From Edaphocola aurantiacus (lineage in GTDB: Bacteria > Bacteroidota > Bacteroidia > Chitinophagales > Chitinophagaceae): a stretch of 64,000 nucleotides of DNA. The stretch is from contig NZ_VOSI01000004.1 of assembly GCF_019797745.1 (NCBI RefSeq), forward strand, positions 518,089 through 582,088, read 5' to 3'. The position numbers were made by a program, and so were the translations under genes. The notes under the pieces are model-generated. The model was not told the origin of the DNA. It did no database searches and saw only the letters and a list, made by a program, of their open reading frames with translations. Below are positions 29,008 through 38,236 of this stretch, in pieces (positions within the stretch are counted from its first letter, which is position 1; every line of letters starts with the position of its first letter).

Positions 29008-29187
29008 TTTGTCTGGTTTTTAGTGTTTTAAAATAAGGTTTGGATTTTGTTACACAACAAAGCAACTGTTTTTTACCTGAAAGTTATAATGATTGAGATT
29101 AATGATATGTTAATTAAGTTTAATTTGTTGTCGTGCAGCATTTTATCTAAAGCGTATATATAATGCTTCCGGTTGCATGATATTTAT

Positions 29188-29195
29188 TAGATTTG
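29188..29195 (+). promoter_or_regulatory. -7 promoter box of kbl
   Basis: TAGATTTG matches TAnnTTTG, 40 bp before the kbl ATG. No clear -33 element is placed correctly. The rest of the AT-rich gap 29008-29235 shows no other feature. Confidence 0.4.
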
Positions 29196-29235
29196 CCTTT
29201 TAAATCGAATCAAACAAATAAATACCAGATACATT

Positions 29236-30426
29236 ATGGCGAGCAGCGCATTCTACTCCAGATTACAAAACGAATTGTCCGATATCCAGACTTCCGGTTT
29301 GTTTAAAAATGAAAGAAGAATTGATTCCGTACAAGGTGCGGAGATCATGGTGAACGGCAAAAAAGTGCTGAACTTTTGTGCCAATAACTATTTAGGACTT
29401 TCGTCTGACCCTAAGGTAGTAGAAGCAGCAAAGAAAACCATCGATGAGCGTGGTTATGGTATGAGTTCTGTACGCTTTATCTGCGGTACACAGGACATTC
29501 ATAAAGAGCTGGAAGCTAAACTGGCAACTTTCCTGGGTACTGAAGACACGATCTTGTACGTAGCTTGTTTCGATGCCAATGGCGGTGTGTTTGAACCTTT
29601 ACTGAACGAAGAAGATGTGATCATCTCTGATGAGCTGAACCATGCCTCTATCATTGATGGTGTGCGCCTGTGTAAAGCTAAAAGAGCCCGTTATAAAAAC
29701 TGTGATATGGCTGAGCTGGAAGCACAGCTGATCGCGCATAAAGATGCCCGTACCCGCTTTATCGTTACGGATTCCGTATTCTCTATGGATGGTACCCTGG
29801 CTCCTTTGGATGAGATCTGTGACCTGGCCGATAAATATGATGCAATCGTAATGATTGATGAAAGCCACTCTTCAGGCTTTATGGGTAAAACCGGCCGTGG
29901 GGTGCATGAACTGAAAGGTGTAATGGGCCGTGTAGATATTATTACCGGTACGCTGGGTAAAGCGCTGGGTGGAGCATCCGGTGGTTTTACTTCAGGTAAA
30001 AAAGAGGTAATTGAAATGCTGCGTCAGCGTAGTCGTCCATATCTGTTCTCCAATACAGTAGCGCCATCAGTAGTAGGTGCCTCTATTGCAGTACTGGATA
30101 TGCTGAGCGAAACAACTGAGCTGCGCGATAAGCTGGAAAATAATACAATGTACTTCCGTGAGCAAATGACTGCTGCCGGTTTTGATATCAAGCCGGGCAC
30201 ACACCCTATTGCTCCAATTATGTTATATGATGCAGTACTGGCACAACAATTTGCGGCCAAACTGCTGGAAGAAGGCATTTATGTAATCGGCTTCTTCTTC
30301 CCGGTTGTACCTAAAGGGCTGGCCCGTATCCGTGTGCAGATTTCTGCTGCGCATGATCGCCACCACCTGGATACAGCAATCGCTGCCTTCACTAAAGTGG
30401 GCAGAGAGCTGGGGGTAATTAAATAA
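29236..30426 (+). CDS. kbl: Glycine C-acetyltransferase (2-amino-3-ketobutyrate CoA ligase)
   Basis: The 396-residue PLP enzyme of the alpha-oxoamine synthase family cleaves 2-amino-3-ketobutyrate with CoA to glycine and acetyl-CoA, the second step of threonine breakdown. Motifs include [38 protein letters not shown] and the PLP Lys region [14 protein letters not shown]. The SVRFICGTQ segment fits Kbl rather than BioF. Threonine dehydrogenase is not nearby. A small membrane protein gene starts 4 bp later. Confidence 0.92.
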   Translation: MASSAFYSRLQNELSDIQTSGLFKNERRIDSVQGAEIMVNGKKVLNFCANNYLGLSSDPKVVEAAKKTIDERGYGMSSVRFICGTQDIHKELEAKLATFLGTEDTILYVACFDANGGVFEPLLNEEDVIISDELNHASIIDGVRLCKAKRARYKNCDMAELEAQLIAHKDARTRFIVTDSVFSMDGTLAPLDEICDLADKYDAIVMIDESHSSGFMGKTGRGVHELKGVMGRVDIITGTLGKALGGASGGFTSGKKEVIEMLRQRSRPYLFSNTVAPSVVGASIAVLDMLSETTELRDKLENNTMYFREQMTAAGFDIKPGTHPIAPIMLYDAVLAQQFAAKLLEEGIYVIGFFFPVVPKGLARIRVQISAAHDRHHLDTAIAAFTKVGRELGVIK

Positions 30427-30430
30427 GATT

Positions 30431-30910
30431 ATGAATCCGCTATTTGACGAGAAACAGCGTTTTACACAATGGTGGCTTTATGCCGGAATTGTACCTGTAC
30501 TGGTTCTGGAAGTGGTTACACTTTCAAAAGAAGCACAGGCATGGTATGACTGGTGGCCACTGTTGCTGTCGATTGCTATTTTCAGCCTGATCCTTTTGGT
30601 ATCCATGCGTACGGTGATCACTACTGAAGCGATTACCGTATACTATTTTCCATTATTGCCTAAACCAAAGACATTTTCATGGGCAGATATTGACAAAGCC
30701 TACGTGCGTCAGTACAGCCCGATAAGTGAATACGGTGGCTGGGGTATAAAAGGTATGGGCAGTAAGTACGGTAAGGCTTATAATGTAAAAGGGAATCAGG
30801 GACTGCAGCTGGAGTTTACAAACGGACAAAAACTGCTGATCGGCACCCAACGCATGCAGGAGCTGGACCAGGTGCTGCAGAACCATTTTAGTGCATATAT
30901 CAAGAACTAA
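30431..30910 (+). CDS. Small membrane protein with PH-like domain
   Basis: The 159-residue protein has two membrane segments (about 15-31 and 43-60) and a C-terminal beta-rich region (about 62-155) with TFSWADIDKAYVRQYSP and LQLEFTNGQKLLIGTQ, the pattern of bacterial PH-like membrane proteins. Function unknown. It follows kbl by 4 bp and its stop overlaps the ATG of a tiny ORF (TAATG). Confidence 0.65.
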   Translation: MNPLFDEKQRFTQWWLYAGIVPVLVLEVVTLSKEAQAWYDWWPLLLSIAIFSLILLVSMRTVITTEAITVYYFPLLPKPKTFSWADIDKAYVRQYSPISEYGGWGIKGMGSKYGKAYNVKGNQGLQLEFTNGQKLLIGTQRMQELDQVLQNHFSAYIKN

Positions 30911-30988
30911 TGAAAAAAAATATTACTTGCAATAGCTTTATTAGCTGCTGCAACAAAAGATAAAGCTGCAGCCAACGACAACTGGTAA
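30910..30988 (+). pseudogene. Tiny signal-peptide-like ORF broken by an A8 tract
   Basis: ATG at 30910 overlaps the preceding stop. Read as is, it gives only 17 residues (stop at 30961). Dropping one A from the run of eight gives a 25-residue peptide, KKILLAIALLAAATKDK... ending NDNW at 30988, which looks like a signal peptide. A homopolymer slip, a sequencing error or chance are all possible. Confidence 0.35.
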
Positions 30989-31021
30989 TTTTTAAAAATA
31001 ATAAATTCAAAATAAATAGAA

Positions 31022-32224
31022 ATGTCTCAGAACGTATATATAGTAGATGCAGTGCGTACCCCGATTGGTAAATATGGTGGTACACTGGCAGCTGTTCGCC
31101 CGGATGATTTGCTGGCGGATGTCATTAAAGCACTGATTGCCCGTAACCCTTCAATCGATGTAAATGCTATTGAAGATGTGATTGCCGGAGCGGCTAACCA
31201 ATCCGGAGAAGATAACCGTAACGTAGCGCGCATGTCTGCCTTACTGGCCGGCCTGCCGATTACCGTTGGGGGGAATACCGTAAACCGTCTGTGTGCTTCC
31301 GGTCTGCAATCCATTATGGATGCCAGCCGTGCCATTCAGTGTGGTGATGGTGAATTATACATTGCCGGTGGGGTAGAGAGCATGAGCCGTGCCCCTTATG
31401 TAATCGGTAAAGCGGATGGTGCATTCGGCCGTAACCAGCAGATGTTTGATACGACTATGGGCTGGCGTTTTATCAATAAGAAATTATCTGCATTGTATCA
31501 TCCGTATACAATGGGAGAAACAGCGGAGAATGTTGCCAAACAATGGAACATCAGCCGTGAAGAGCAGGATCAGTTTGCCTTCGAAAGCCAGGAGAAATAC
31601 CAGAAAGCGCATGAGGCAGGTAAATTTGCCGATGAACTGGTTCCGGTTACTATAGATTTAGGAAAAGGTAAGACTGCGGTATTCGATAAAGATGAGCATC
31701 CACGCTTGTCTCCGAAAGAAAAACTGGCAGAATTAAAACCAGCCTTCATTAAAGAAGGTTCTGTTACTGCAGGGAACAGCAGCGGGATCAATGACGGAGC
31801 AGCAGCTTTATTGCTGGCTTCTGAAGACGCAGTGAAAAAATATGGTTTGAAGCCACTGGCAAAAATCATCGGTCGTGCTATAGCAGGTGTAGACCCGGCA
31901 GTAATGGGTATCGGTCCTGTACCGGCTACAGAAAAAGCATTGCAGCGCGCGGGTCTTAAGATTGAAGACATTGGCCTGGCTGAGCTGAATGAAGCATTCG
32001 CGTCACAGTCCCTGGCTGTGGTTCGTGATCTGAAGATCAATCCTGAGATTGTAAATGTAAATGGCGGTGCTATTGCACTGGGCCATCCTTTAGGTTGTAG
32101 TGGTGCCCGTATTACGGCTACCTTATTACACGAAATGAAACGCAGAAAAGTAAAATACGGCCTGGCTACCATGTGTATCGGAGTAGGGCAGGGATCTGCG
32201 ATTGTGTATGAATTAGTAGATTAA
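31022..32224 (+). CDS. Acetyl-CoA acyltransferase, PaaJ/PcaF-like thiolase
   Basis: The 400-residue thiolase has the nucleophile Cys91 in NRLCASG, His in IALGHPLG and the second Cys in MCIGVGQG. Long stretches match PaaJ/PcaF-type 3-oxoadipyl-CoA thiolases (GGVESMSRAPYV, DTTMGWRF, NEAFASQS). Such enzymes end the phenylacetate or protocatechuate pathways, but no other pathway gene is near, so a general beta-oxidation or acetoacetyl-CoA role remains possible. A strong terminator follows. Confidence 0.88.
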   Translation: MSQNVYIVDAVRTPIGKYGGTLAAVRPDDLLADVIKALIARNPSIDVNAIEDVIAGAANQSGEDNRNVARMSALLAGLPITVGGNTVNRLCASGLQSIMDASRAIQCGDGELYIAGGVESMSRAPYVIGKADGAFGRNQQMFDTTMGWRFINKKLSALYHPYTMGETAENVAKQWNISREEQDQFAFESQEKYQKAHEAGKFADELVPVTIDLGKGKTAVFDKDEHPRLSPKEKLAELKPAFIKEGSVTAGNSSGINDGAAALLLASEDAVKKYGLKPLAKIIGRAIAGVDPAVMGIGPVPATEKALQRAGLKIEDIGLAELNEAFASQSLAVVRDLKINPEIVNVNGGAIALGHPLGCSGARITATLLHEMKRRKVKYGLATMCIGVGQGSAIVYELVD

Positions 32225-32249
32225 TCTGTTACAAAATAATACGATAAGC

Positions 32250-32288
32250 ATAGCAAGAGCTGCAGGATATTCCTGCAGCTCTTGCTAT
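32250..32288 (+). terminator. Terminator of the thiolase gene
   Basis: Eighteen-base arms (32250-32267 and 32271-32288) with a TAT loop and GC-rich core GAGCTGCAGGA, followed by TTTT. Confidence 0.88.
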
Positions 32289-32337
32289 TTTGGATTGATC
32301 TGCCTACTGGCGAAAGTGTTTATAACCGTCCTTAATA

Positions 32338-32472
32338 TAAATTTGAATAATAAACAATAGGCAATCCATACAGGGTGTCATTTTAATGTAAAATAAGCAT
32401 AGGATATTCCCGAATTGATAATTTTCATTCCTGATTTTATACTATGAGGCATTCCGGTACTCGATAATTTCG
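32338..32472 (+). promoter_or_regulatory. Possible promoter boxes upstream of the TonB receptor
   Basis: TAAATTTG (32338-32345) is a perfect -7 box and TAATTTCG (32465-32472) a one-mismatch box 31 bp before the ATG. No -33 element is clear for either. No convincing Fur box was found, although the gene cassette suggests iron control. Confidence 0.3.
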
Positions 32473-32503
32473 CGGCGGAATAACAACTATATATACATTA
32501 AGA

Positions 32504-34663
32504 ATGAAAGTAACTTCACTAACACTGGGTATGGCGATGACCACCATCGCTGTACAGGCACAGCAACAAGTCGCTCCTGAAACACAGGATACCGTAAAAC
32601 AACATTTACTGGATGAGGTAGAAGTATCGCAGGATCGCTACCGTGTTACAGAAAGCAGAACGGTAGGTAAGCTGGACCTGAAAGATCTCGAAAACCCACA
32701 AGTGTACAATACCATTCCGAAGACCTTACTGAAAGATCAGCTGGTAACCAATATGAATGATGCACTGAAAAATGCAACAGGGGTGATGCGTTTATGGGAA
32801 TCTACTGGTCGTGGCGGTGATGGTGCTGAATTTTATAGTTTGAGAGGTTTTGCCGTACAACCTTCTCTGGTTAATGGGATGCCTAGCATTACCAACGGTG
32901 GTCTGGATCCGGCCAATGTTGAGAATATCGAAGTCGTAAAAGGGCCTTCCGGTACATTATACGGTGGTAATCTGATTTCTTACGGTGGTCTGATCAATGT
33001 AAATACTAAAAAGCCATACGAGAGATTTGGGGGTGAATTGTCCTATATTACCGGTAGCTATGGCCTGAGCCGTTTCACTGCAGATGTGAACGCTCCGGTG
33101 GGCAAAAACGTATTTGTACGTTTGAATACCGCTTATCAGTATGAAAATACTTTCCAGGATGCAGGGTTTAGCCAGTCATTCTTTATCGCACCTTCGGTTA
33201 AGATCGTTGCCAGCGATAAACTGACCTTCCTGGTAAACACCGAATTTAAAAACGGTGCCAGCGCCAATGCCCCTATGGTATTCCTGAGCCGTTACAGCCA
33301 GCTGTCCTTCAATAGCATGGACATTTTCGAAGCGAACTATAAGAAATCATATACCAGCAACGACCTGACGATCAAAACCCCGACTTTCGGTATGCAATCC
33401 CAGATGTTGTATGAATTCTCTAAACAATGGAAATCGCAGACCGTCGTTTCCCGCAGCAATACCCAGAGTAATGGTTATTATCAATACCTGTGGGATGCCG
33501 CTAACGGGGATGAGTTTACCCGCTACATTTCCCGTCGTAATGGCTCTACCAATGCAACCGGCGTTCAGCAGAACTTTATGGGCGATTTCAACATCGGTAG
33601 CGTACGCAATCGTTTAGTAGTGGGTGTGGATTATATGCAGAAGCAGATCCGCAACAGCAGCACCGGCTGGATAGGTTATGGTACCGTATCGCTGAAAAAC
33701 CAGATCGACAGCGCTATCCTGACTACACCTGCAGTAGATAACGCATTATTGTCTTCAGCAGAAGCCGTATCCAGCGTAAATACCCGCATCCTGAGTGCTT
33801 ACTTTTCTGACGTCATCAACTTCACTCCGAAGTTAGCAGCTATGCTGAGTCTGCGTGTAGATAACTTCAATGGTATGCCTACAGCATATAGCTCAGAAGA
33901 AATCAAAAATCAGACTACACTGTCTCCTAAATTTGGTTTAGTGTACCAACCGGTACTGGACAAAGTATCGATCTTTGGTAACTATATGAATGGTTTCGTA
34001 AACGTAGACCCTGTTGAGGTGGCCAACCTGGATGGTACTAATAAACACATGAAGATCTTCAGTCCGGAGCAGGCTAATCAGATGGAATTCGGTGTAAAAA
34101 CCAACCTGTTCGATCAGAAAGTATCCCTGACGGCGAGCTATTACGATATCCGTGTAAGCAACAAAGTAATGTCTGATCCCACTAATGTAAACAACTCCAT
34201 CCAGGGTGGTGAGGTATACAGTAAAGGTGTAGAATTCAGTGTACTGGCACATCCGATCGCAGGTATGAACATCATTGCCGGGTATAGCTACAATGACAGT
34301 AAAGTAACCAAAGAAACAGAAGGGGCAGGCTATCTGGGATTACGTCCTGAAGATGCAGGTCCGCAGAGTCTGCTGAACTTCTGGGCTACCTATGTAGTGC
34401 CTGAAGGTAAACTGAAACACTTCTCTGTAGGTTTCGGTCTTAACTATGCAAGCGAGTACAATACCCTGAACAGATTTACAACAGGAAGCTTCACCTTGCC
34501 AAGCTATGTGGTGATGAATGCTTCTATAGCTTATAATGCACCAAGATATACCCTGAATCTGAAAATGGATAACCTGACCAACGAGCACTATTTTGCAGGC
34601 TGGTCTACCGTTACACCACAAAAACTCAGATCATTATCTCTGGGCGTAAGCTTTAAATTCTAA
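32504..34663 (+). CDS. TonB-dependent siderophore receptor
   Basis: The 719-residue outer-membrane receptor has a signal peptide (about 1-19), a plug domain (about 60-170, with SLRGFAVQPSLVNG and ENIEVVKGPSGTLYGG) and a 22-strand-type barrel ending in LRSLSLGVSFKF. The siderophore-receptor type is indicated by the plug sequence and by the adjacent PepSY protein; it lacks the CarboxypepD domain of SusC-type transporters. Substrate cannot be told. The PepSY gene starts 2 bp after its stop. Confidence 0.92.
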   Translation: MKVTSLTLGMAMTTIAVQAQQQVAPETQDTVKQHLLDEVEVSQDRYRVTESRTVGKLDLKDLENPQVYNTIPKTLLKDQLVTNMNDALKNATGVMRLWESTGRGGDGAEFYSLRGFAVQPSLVNGMPSITNGGLDPANVENIEVVKGPSGTLYGGNLISYGGLINVNTKKPYERFGGELSYITGSYGLSRFTADVNAPVGKNVFVRLNTAYQYENTFQDAGFSQSFFIAPSVKIVASDKLTFLVNTEFKNGASANAPMVFLSRYSQLSFNSMDIFEANYKKSYTSNDLTIKTPTFGMQSQMLYEFSKQWKSQTVVSRSNTQSNGYYQYLWDAANGDEFTRYISRRNGSTNATGVQQNFMGDFNIGSVRNRLVVGVDYMQKQIRNSSTGWIGYGTVSLKNQIDSAILTTPAVDNALLSSAEAVSSVNTRILSAYFSDVINFTPKLAAMLSLRVDNFNGMPTAYSSEEIKNQTTLSPKFGLVYQPVLDKVSIFGNYMNGFVNVDPVEVANLDGTNKHMKIFSPEQANQMEFGVKTNLFDQKVSLTASYYDIRVSNKVMSDPTNVNNSIQGGEVYSKGVEFSVLAHPIAGMNIIAGYSYNDSKVTKETEGAGYLGLRPEDAGPQSLLNFWATYVVPEGKLKHFSVGFGLNYASEYNTLNRFTTGSFTLPSYVVMNASIAYNAPRYTLNLKMDNLTNEHYFAGWSTVTPQKLRSLSLGVSFKF

Positions 34664-34665
34664 TA

Positions 34666-35811
34666 ATGAGCCCATTCAAAAAACTCATACGTAAACTACA
34701 TTTATGGCTCGGATTATTATCCGGGCTTGTAGTTTTTATAATAGCCATTACCGGGTGCATTTATGCCTTCCAGGAAGAAATACAGGATGCTACGCAGCCA
34801 TATCGCTTTGTGGCGAAGGAAGATAAAGCGTATAAATTACCTACAGAGCTCCTGCCCATTGCTCAGGCACAATTACCGGGCAAGGACCTGCACTCCCTGA
34901 AGTATTTTGCTAAAGACCGTGCTGTAGAAGCGACCTTTTACCATTACGAACCTACCTATTACTATGCCGTATACCTGAATCCCTATTCAGGTGAAGTATT
35001 GAAGGTGGTAGACCGCAATGCAGGATTCTTCCGCTTTATACTGGACGGACACTTTTATCTCTGGTTGCCCCCAACTATTGGTCAGCCGGTTGTAGCCATA
35101 TTTACCCTCATTTTTTTCGTGATGGTTATTTCCGGTATCATTCTATGGTTTCCGAAAAACAGGGCTGCCTGGAAACAAAGAGTATGGTTCCGCTGGAAAG
35201 AGAGCACTAAGTGGCGCCGCAAGAATTATGACCTGCACAATATTGTAGGCTTCTATGCCTCTTTTGTAGCCCTTGTTTTTGTAATTACCGGATTGGTATG
35301 GGGTTTCCGCTGGTTTGCCTACGGCTATTATACCATAATGGGTGGGGAGAAAAGCCTGGTTTATGAAGAGCCGCTTTCGGCAAAGAACCGACAGGTATCG
35401 GGTGATGCGCCTATGATCGATCAGCTGTACGGAAAAATATTCCTTAACCAGCCGGCTATAGCCACGGCAGAGTTTCATCCACCAGCCAGCGACAGTGCGA
35501 GTATGGAAGTCGCTACCAATTCAGAGGTTGGCACGTACTGGAAAACCGATTACCGCTTCTTTGATCAGTACAGCGGAGCAGAACTATCTGTAGGTCATGT
35601 TTACGGCCGCCAGAAAGATGCTAAGGTGGCTGATAAAGTAATGCGGATGAACTATGATATCCATACCGGAGGCATCTGGGGCATACCCGGCAAGTTGCTC
35701 GCCTTTTTCATGAGCCTGCTGATCGCAACATTGCCCGTTTCCGGAGTCATGATATATATCGGCCGGAAAAAGAAACAAAAGAAAACCGTGCCTGCAAAGG
35801 CTCGTCAATAA
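34666..35811 (+). CDS. PepSY-associated membrane protein (PiuB-like)
   Basis: The 381-residue inner-membrane protein has about four membrane segments: residues 13-35 (LGLLSGLVVFIIAITGCIYA), about 142-164, 190-213 and 344-366. Two extracytoplasmic PepSY-type regions lie between them. This family usually accompanies siderophore receptors and is thought to reduce or release iron from ferric siderophores. The 2-bp spacing from the receptor gene shows a two-gene operon closed by a terminator. Confidence 0.88.
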   Translation: MSPFKKLIRKLHLWLGLLSGLVVFIIAITGCIYAFQEEIQDATQPYRFVAKEDKAYKLPTELLPIAQAQLPGKDLHSLKYFAKDRAVEATFYHYEPTYYYAVYLNPYSGEVLKVVDRNAGFFRFILDGHFYLWLPPTIGQPVVAIFTLIFFVMVISGIILWFPKNRAAWKQRVWFRWKESTKWRRKNYDLHNIVGFYASFVALVFVITGLVWGFRWFAYGYYTIMGGEKSLVYEEPLSAKNRQVSGDAPMIDQLYGKIFLNQPAIATAEFHPPASDSASMEVATNSEVGTYWKTDYRFFDQYSGAELSVGHVYGRQKDAKVADKVMRMNYDIHTGGIWGIPGKLLAFFMSLLIATLPVSGVMIYIGRKKKQKKTVPAKARQ

Positions 35812-35829
35812 ACAACAAACAAAAACAGG

Positions 35830-35857
35830 AACAGAATAGTCTTTTGGCTATTCTGTT
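35830..35857 (+). terminator. Terminator of the siderophore operon
   Basis: Ten-base arms (AACAGAATAG with CTATTCTGTT) and an 8-nt loop, followed by T5. Confidence 0.75.
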
Positions 35858-35893
35858 TTTTTATGCTTCTTTTGTCTTCTTTTTTACCAGATT

Positions 35894-36931
35894 ATGAAGG
35901 CTTCCCGGTCCAGACCCATTCAGAAAATACTCATTATCCGCTTTTCTTCTATCGGAGATATAGTGCTTACCACGCCGGTTATACGCAGTGTAAAGCGCAG
36001 GTATCCCGATGCTGAACTGCATTATTTGGTTAAAAAACAATTTAAGAGTGTACTGGCGGGCAATCCGCACATTGACCATATCCATGTATTGTCCGAGGAT
36101 CTGCAGCAGAATATTGCAGAGCTGAAAGCCCTAGATTTTGACGTGGTAATTGACCTGCACCATAACCTGCGCACGCTTAGGGTCAAGAAAGCCCTGAATG
36201 TACGCCGGACCTATACCTTCCCGAAACTGAATGTACAGAAATGGTTGTATACCAATTTTAAATGGAATACTTTGCCGCCGAATAGTATTGTAGAGCGCTA
36301 TTTCGAGGCTGTAAAGCCCCTCAATGTCGTGAATGATGGCCTGGGGCTGGATTTCTTTATTGCGCCGGAACAGGAGACTAAAAGAGAAGATATTCCTATG
36401 GGGCACTGGATGGGCTATGTAGCCTGTGTGATCGGAGGATCTTTCGAAACCAAACAATTCCCTGCAGATAAATGGAGGGCATTTATTGAAGACTGTCCGT
36501 ACCCGGTTATATTGCTGGGTGGCCCTGATGATGCAGCGCTGGCTGCGGAAATTAAGACCGTAGACCCGGTAAAAGTATATGATGCCTGCGGTAAATTCAA
36601 CCTTGTAGAATCGGCCGATCTGGTGCGTAAGGCGAGGGTAGTGGTGACTAATGATACAGGTTTAATGCATATAGGAGCTGCCTTTCAGAAAAAAATGGTA
36701 ACTTTGTGGGGCAATACCACCCCCTGGTTGGGAATGTTTCCCTATTATGGGGCTAATAACCTGCAGACGACGGTAAGTCCATTATTTACCATATCGGAAG
36801 TAAACGGGCTTTCCTGCCGTCCCTGCAGTAAGATCGGATTTCACCAATGTCCGAAAAAACATTTTAATTGTATGAACCAGATAGATGTGGCACAACTTAT
36901 AGCGGATGTGCAGTCGTTCTGGAAAGATTAA
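35894..36931 (+). CDS. Glycosyltransferase family 9 (heptosyltransferase-like)
   Basis: The 345-residue protein has the GT9 pattern: RFSSIGDIVLTTPVIRSVKRRYP at the N-terminus, DVVIDLHHNLRTLR, and the C-terminal donor site VTNDTGLMHIGAAFQ. It likely adds a heptose or related sugar to the lipopolysaccharide core, at the cytoplasmic face of the inner membrane. No other LPS gene is adjacent. GGSFETKQFPADKW matches the usual link between the two Rossmann halves. Confidence 0.88.
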   Translation: MKASRSRPIQKILIIRFSSIGDIVLTTPVIRSVKRRYPDAELHYLVKKQFKSVLAGNPHIDHIHVLSEDLQQNIAELKALDFDVVIDLHHNLRTLRVKKALNVRRTYTFPKLNVQKWLYTNFKWNTLPPNSIVERYFEAVKPLNVVNDGLGLDFFIAPEQETKREDIPMGHWMGYVACVIGGSFETKQFPADKWRAFIEDCPYPVILLGGPDDAALAAEIKTVDPVKVYDACGKFNLVESADLVRKARVVVTNDTGLMHIGAAFQKKMVTLWGNTTPWLGMFPYYGANNLQTTVSPLFTISEVNGLSCRPCSKIGFHQCPKKHFNCMNQIDVAQLIADVQSFWKD

Positions 36932-36955
36932 ATCAACAGATTTATGCAAAAATAA

Positions 36956-36986
36956 TTTGTTGATATGAAATATTTGTTTAATTTTG
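36956..36986 (+). promoter_or_regulatory. Promoter of rplU-rpmA
   Basis: TTTG (36956-36959), 19 nt, TAATTTTG (36979-36986), 17 bp before the ATG at 37004. An in-frame ATG at 36965 lies between the two boxes and can be excluded. Confidence 0.75.
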
Positions 36987-37003
36987 CGCAAAATTTTTGG
37001 AGC

Positions 37004-37306
37004 ATGTTTGCAGTTGTAACAATAGCAGGACAGCAGTTCAGAGTTGCTAAAAACGATGAACTTTATGTACACCGTCTTATCGGAAACGAAGGCGATAAAG
37101 TAGAATTTTCTGATGTCTTAATGACAGGAACCGAAGGTAATATTACTGTAGGTAGTGCGGTTAAATCTGTAATCAAAGCAGAAATCGTTAGTCATGAGAA
37201 AGGCGATAAAGTCTTGATTTTCAAGAAAAAACGCCGTAAAGGATATCAAAAATTAAACGGTCACCGTCAATCGCTGACTAAAATCAAGATCCTGGATATC
37301 GCTTAA
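37004..37306 (+). CDS. rplU: 50S ribosomal protein L21
   Basis: The 100-residue protein (MFAVVTIAGQQFRVAKNDEL...) carries the L21 signature in KKRRKGYQKLNGHRQSLTKIKI. It binds 23S rRNA. It is the first gene of the usual rplU-rpmA pair, with rpmA 50 bp downstream. The start is fixed by the promoter at 36956-36986. Confidence 0.96.
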   Translation: MFAVVTIAGQQFRVAKNDELYVHRLIGNEGDKVEFSDVLMTGTEGNITVGSAVKSVIKAEIVSHEKGDKVLIFKKKRRKGYQKLNGHRQSLTKIKILDIA

Positions 37307-37356
37307 TTTGCGATCCGGTTTCTACACTTGTATTAACATTTAAAAGAACTTAAGCA

Positions 37357-37620
37357 ATGGCACATAAGAAAGGTGAAGGTAGCGTAAAAAATGGTCGCGA
37401 CTCTCGCAGCAAACGTTTAGGCGTTAAAATTTTCGGTGGTCAACCAGCCATCTCTGGTAACATCATTCTGCGTCAACGTGGTACTCAATACCACCCTGGT
37501 ACTAACGTAGGTCTGGGTAAAGATTTCACTATCTACGCTTTAACCGACGGTATCGTTGAATTCAGAAAAACCAGAACTAAAACTTTGGTATCTGTTAGCG
37601 AAGTGGTTGCAGAAGCTTAA
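37357..37620 (+). CDS. rpmA: 50S ribosomal protein L27
   Basis: The 87-residue protein starts [23 protein letters not shown], the standard L27 N-terminus that reaches the peptidyl-transferase centre. It lacks the Firmicutes-type cleavable leader. It is paired with rplU. Confidence 0.97.
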   Translation: MAHKKGEGSVKNGRDSRSKRLGVKIFGGQPAISGNIILRQRGTQYHPGTNVGLGKDFTIYALTDGIVEFRKTRTKTLVSVSEVVAEA

Positions 37621-37627
37621 GCATAAA

Positions 37628-37659
37628 TTTGCTTAAATAATATAATTGCCATATATTTG
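37628..37659 (+). promoter_or_regulatory. Promoter of the histone-like gene
   Basis: TTTG (37628-37631), 20 nt, TATATTTG (37652-37659), leaving a leader of about 50 nt before the ATG at 37716. Confidence 0.65.
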
Positions 37660-37715
37660 AACTTAATATATAAAAGTCGAACTTTTTTTATTTCTAACCC
37701 ACAAAAATTGTAAGT

Positions 37716-38156
37716 ATGGCAACTACTAAAAAAACTGCAAGTGCAGCAGCGCCTAAGAAGGCTGCGCCGAAAAAAGCAGCGGCTCCTAAGAAAGCCGTAG
37801 CTAAAAAAGCGGCAGCGCCTAAGAAGGCAGCAGCTCCCAAAAAAGCAGCGGCTCCTAAGAAAGCCGTAGCTAAAAAAGCAGCAGCACCTAAGAAGGCTGT
37901 AGCTAAAAAAGCCGCCGCTCCTAAGAAAGCGGTAGCTAAAAAAGCAGCGGCTCCTAAGAAGGCCGTAGCACCAAAAAAAGCAGCAGCTCCTAAGAAAGCT
38001 GTAGCTAAAAAAGCCGCCGCTCCTAAGAAAGCAGCAGCACCAAAAAAAGCAGCAGCACCTAAGAAGGCAGCAGCTCCCAAAAAAGCCGTAGCAAAGAAAG
38101 CAGCAGCTCCTAAAAAAGCAGTCGCTCCTAAAAAAGCTGTAGCGAAAAAGAAATAA
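37716..38156 (+). CDS. Histone H1-like Lys/Ala/Pro repeat protein
   Basis: The 146-residue protein is made of only seven residue types (A, K, P, V, T, S, M) and consists almost entirely of tandem AAAPKKAVAKK-type units. It has no aromatic or acidic residue and a very high positive charge. Such proteins resemble the C-terminal tail of histone H1 and bacterial H1-like proteins (for example chlamydial HC2) and are expected to bind and compact DNA. It has its own promoter after rpmA and its own terminator. A long reverse-strand frame is only the mirror of this repeat. Confidence 0.75.
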   Translation: MATTKKTASAAAPKKAAPKKAAAPKKAVAKKAAAPKKAAAPKKAAAPKKAVAKKAAAPKKAVAKKAAAPKKAVAKKAAAPKKAVAPKKAAAPKKAVAKKAAAPKKAAAPKKAAAPKKAAAPKKAVAKKAAAPKKAVAPKKAVAKKK

Positions 38157-38177
38157 TTTTAAATTTTACATTTTTTT

Positions 38178-38206
38178 AAATGCTATCCTGCAACAGGATA
38201 GCATTT
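38178..38206 (+). terminator. Terminator of the histone-like gene
   Basis: Thirteen-base arms (38178-38190 and 38194-38206) with a CAA loop, followed by T5. Confidence 0.88.
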
Positions 38207-38236
38207 TTTTTGCATTTTGTACGTTATATGTATTAT

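Noticed and set aside
32360-32380. Possible Fur box upstream of the TonB receptor
   Set aside because: Only partial GATAAT-like similarity in the gap; not symmetric enough to call.
37694-38080. Long reverse-strand frame of Ala/Phe/Gly repeats
   Set aside because: It is the mirror of the Lys/Ala/Pro repeat gene; repetitive codons keep the opposite strand open. No promoter or start context.
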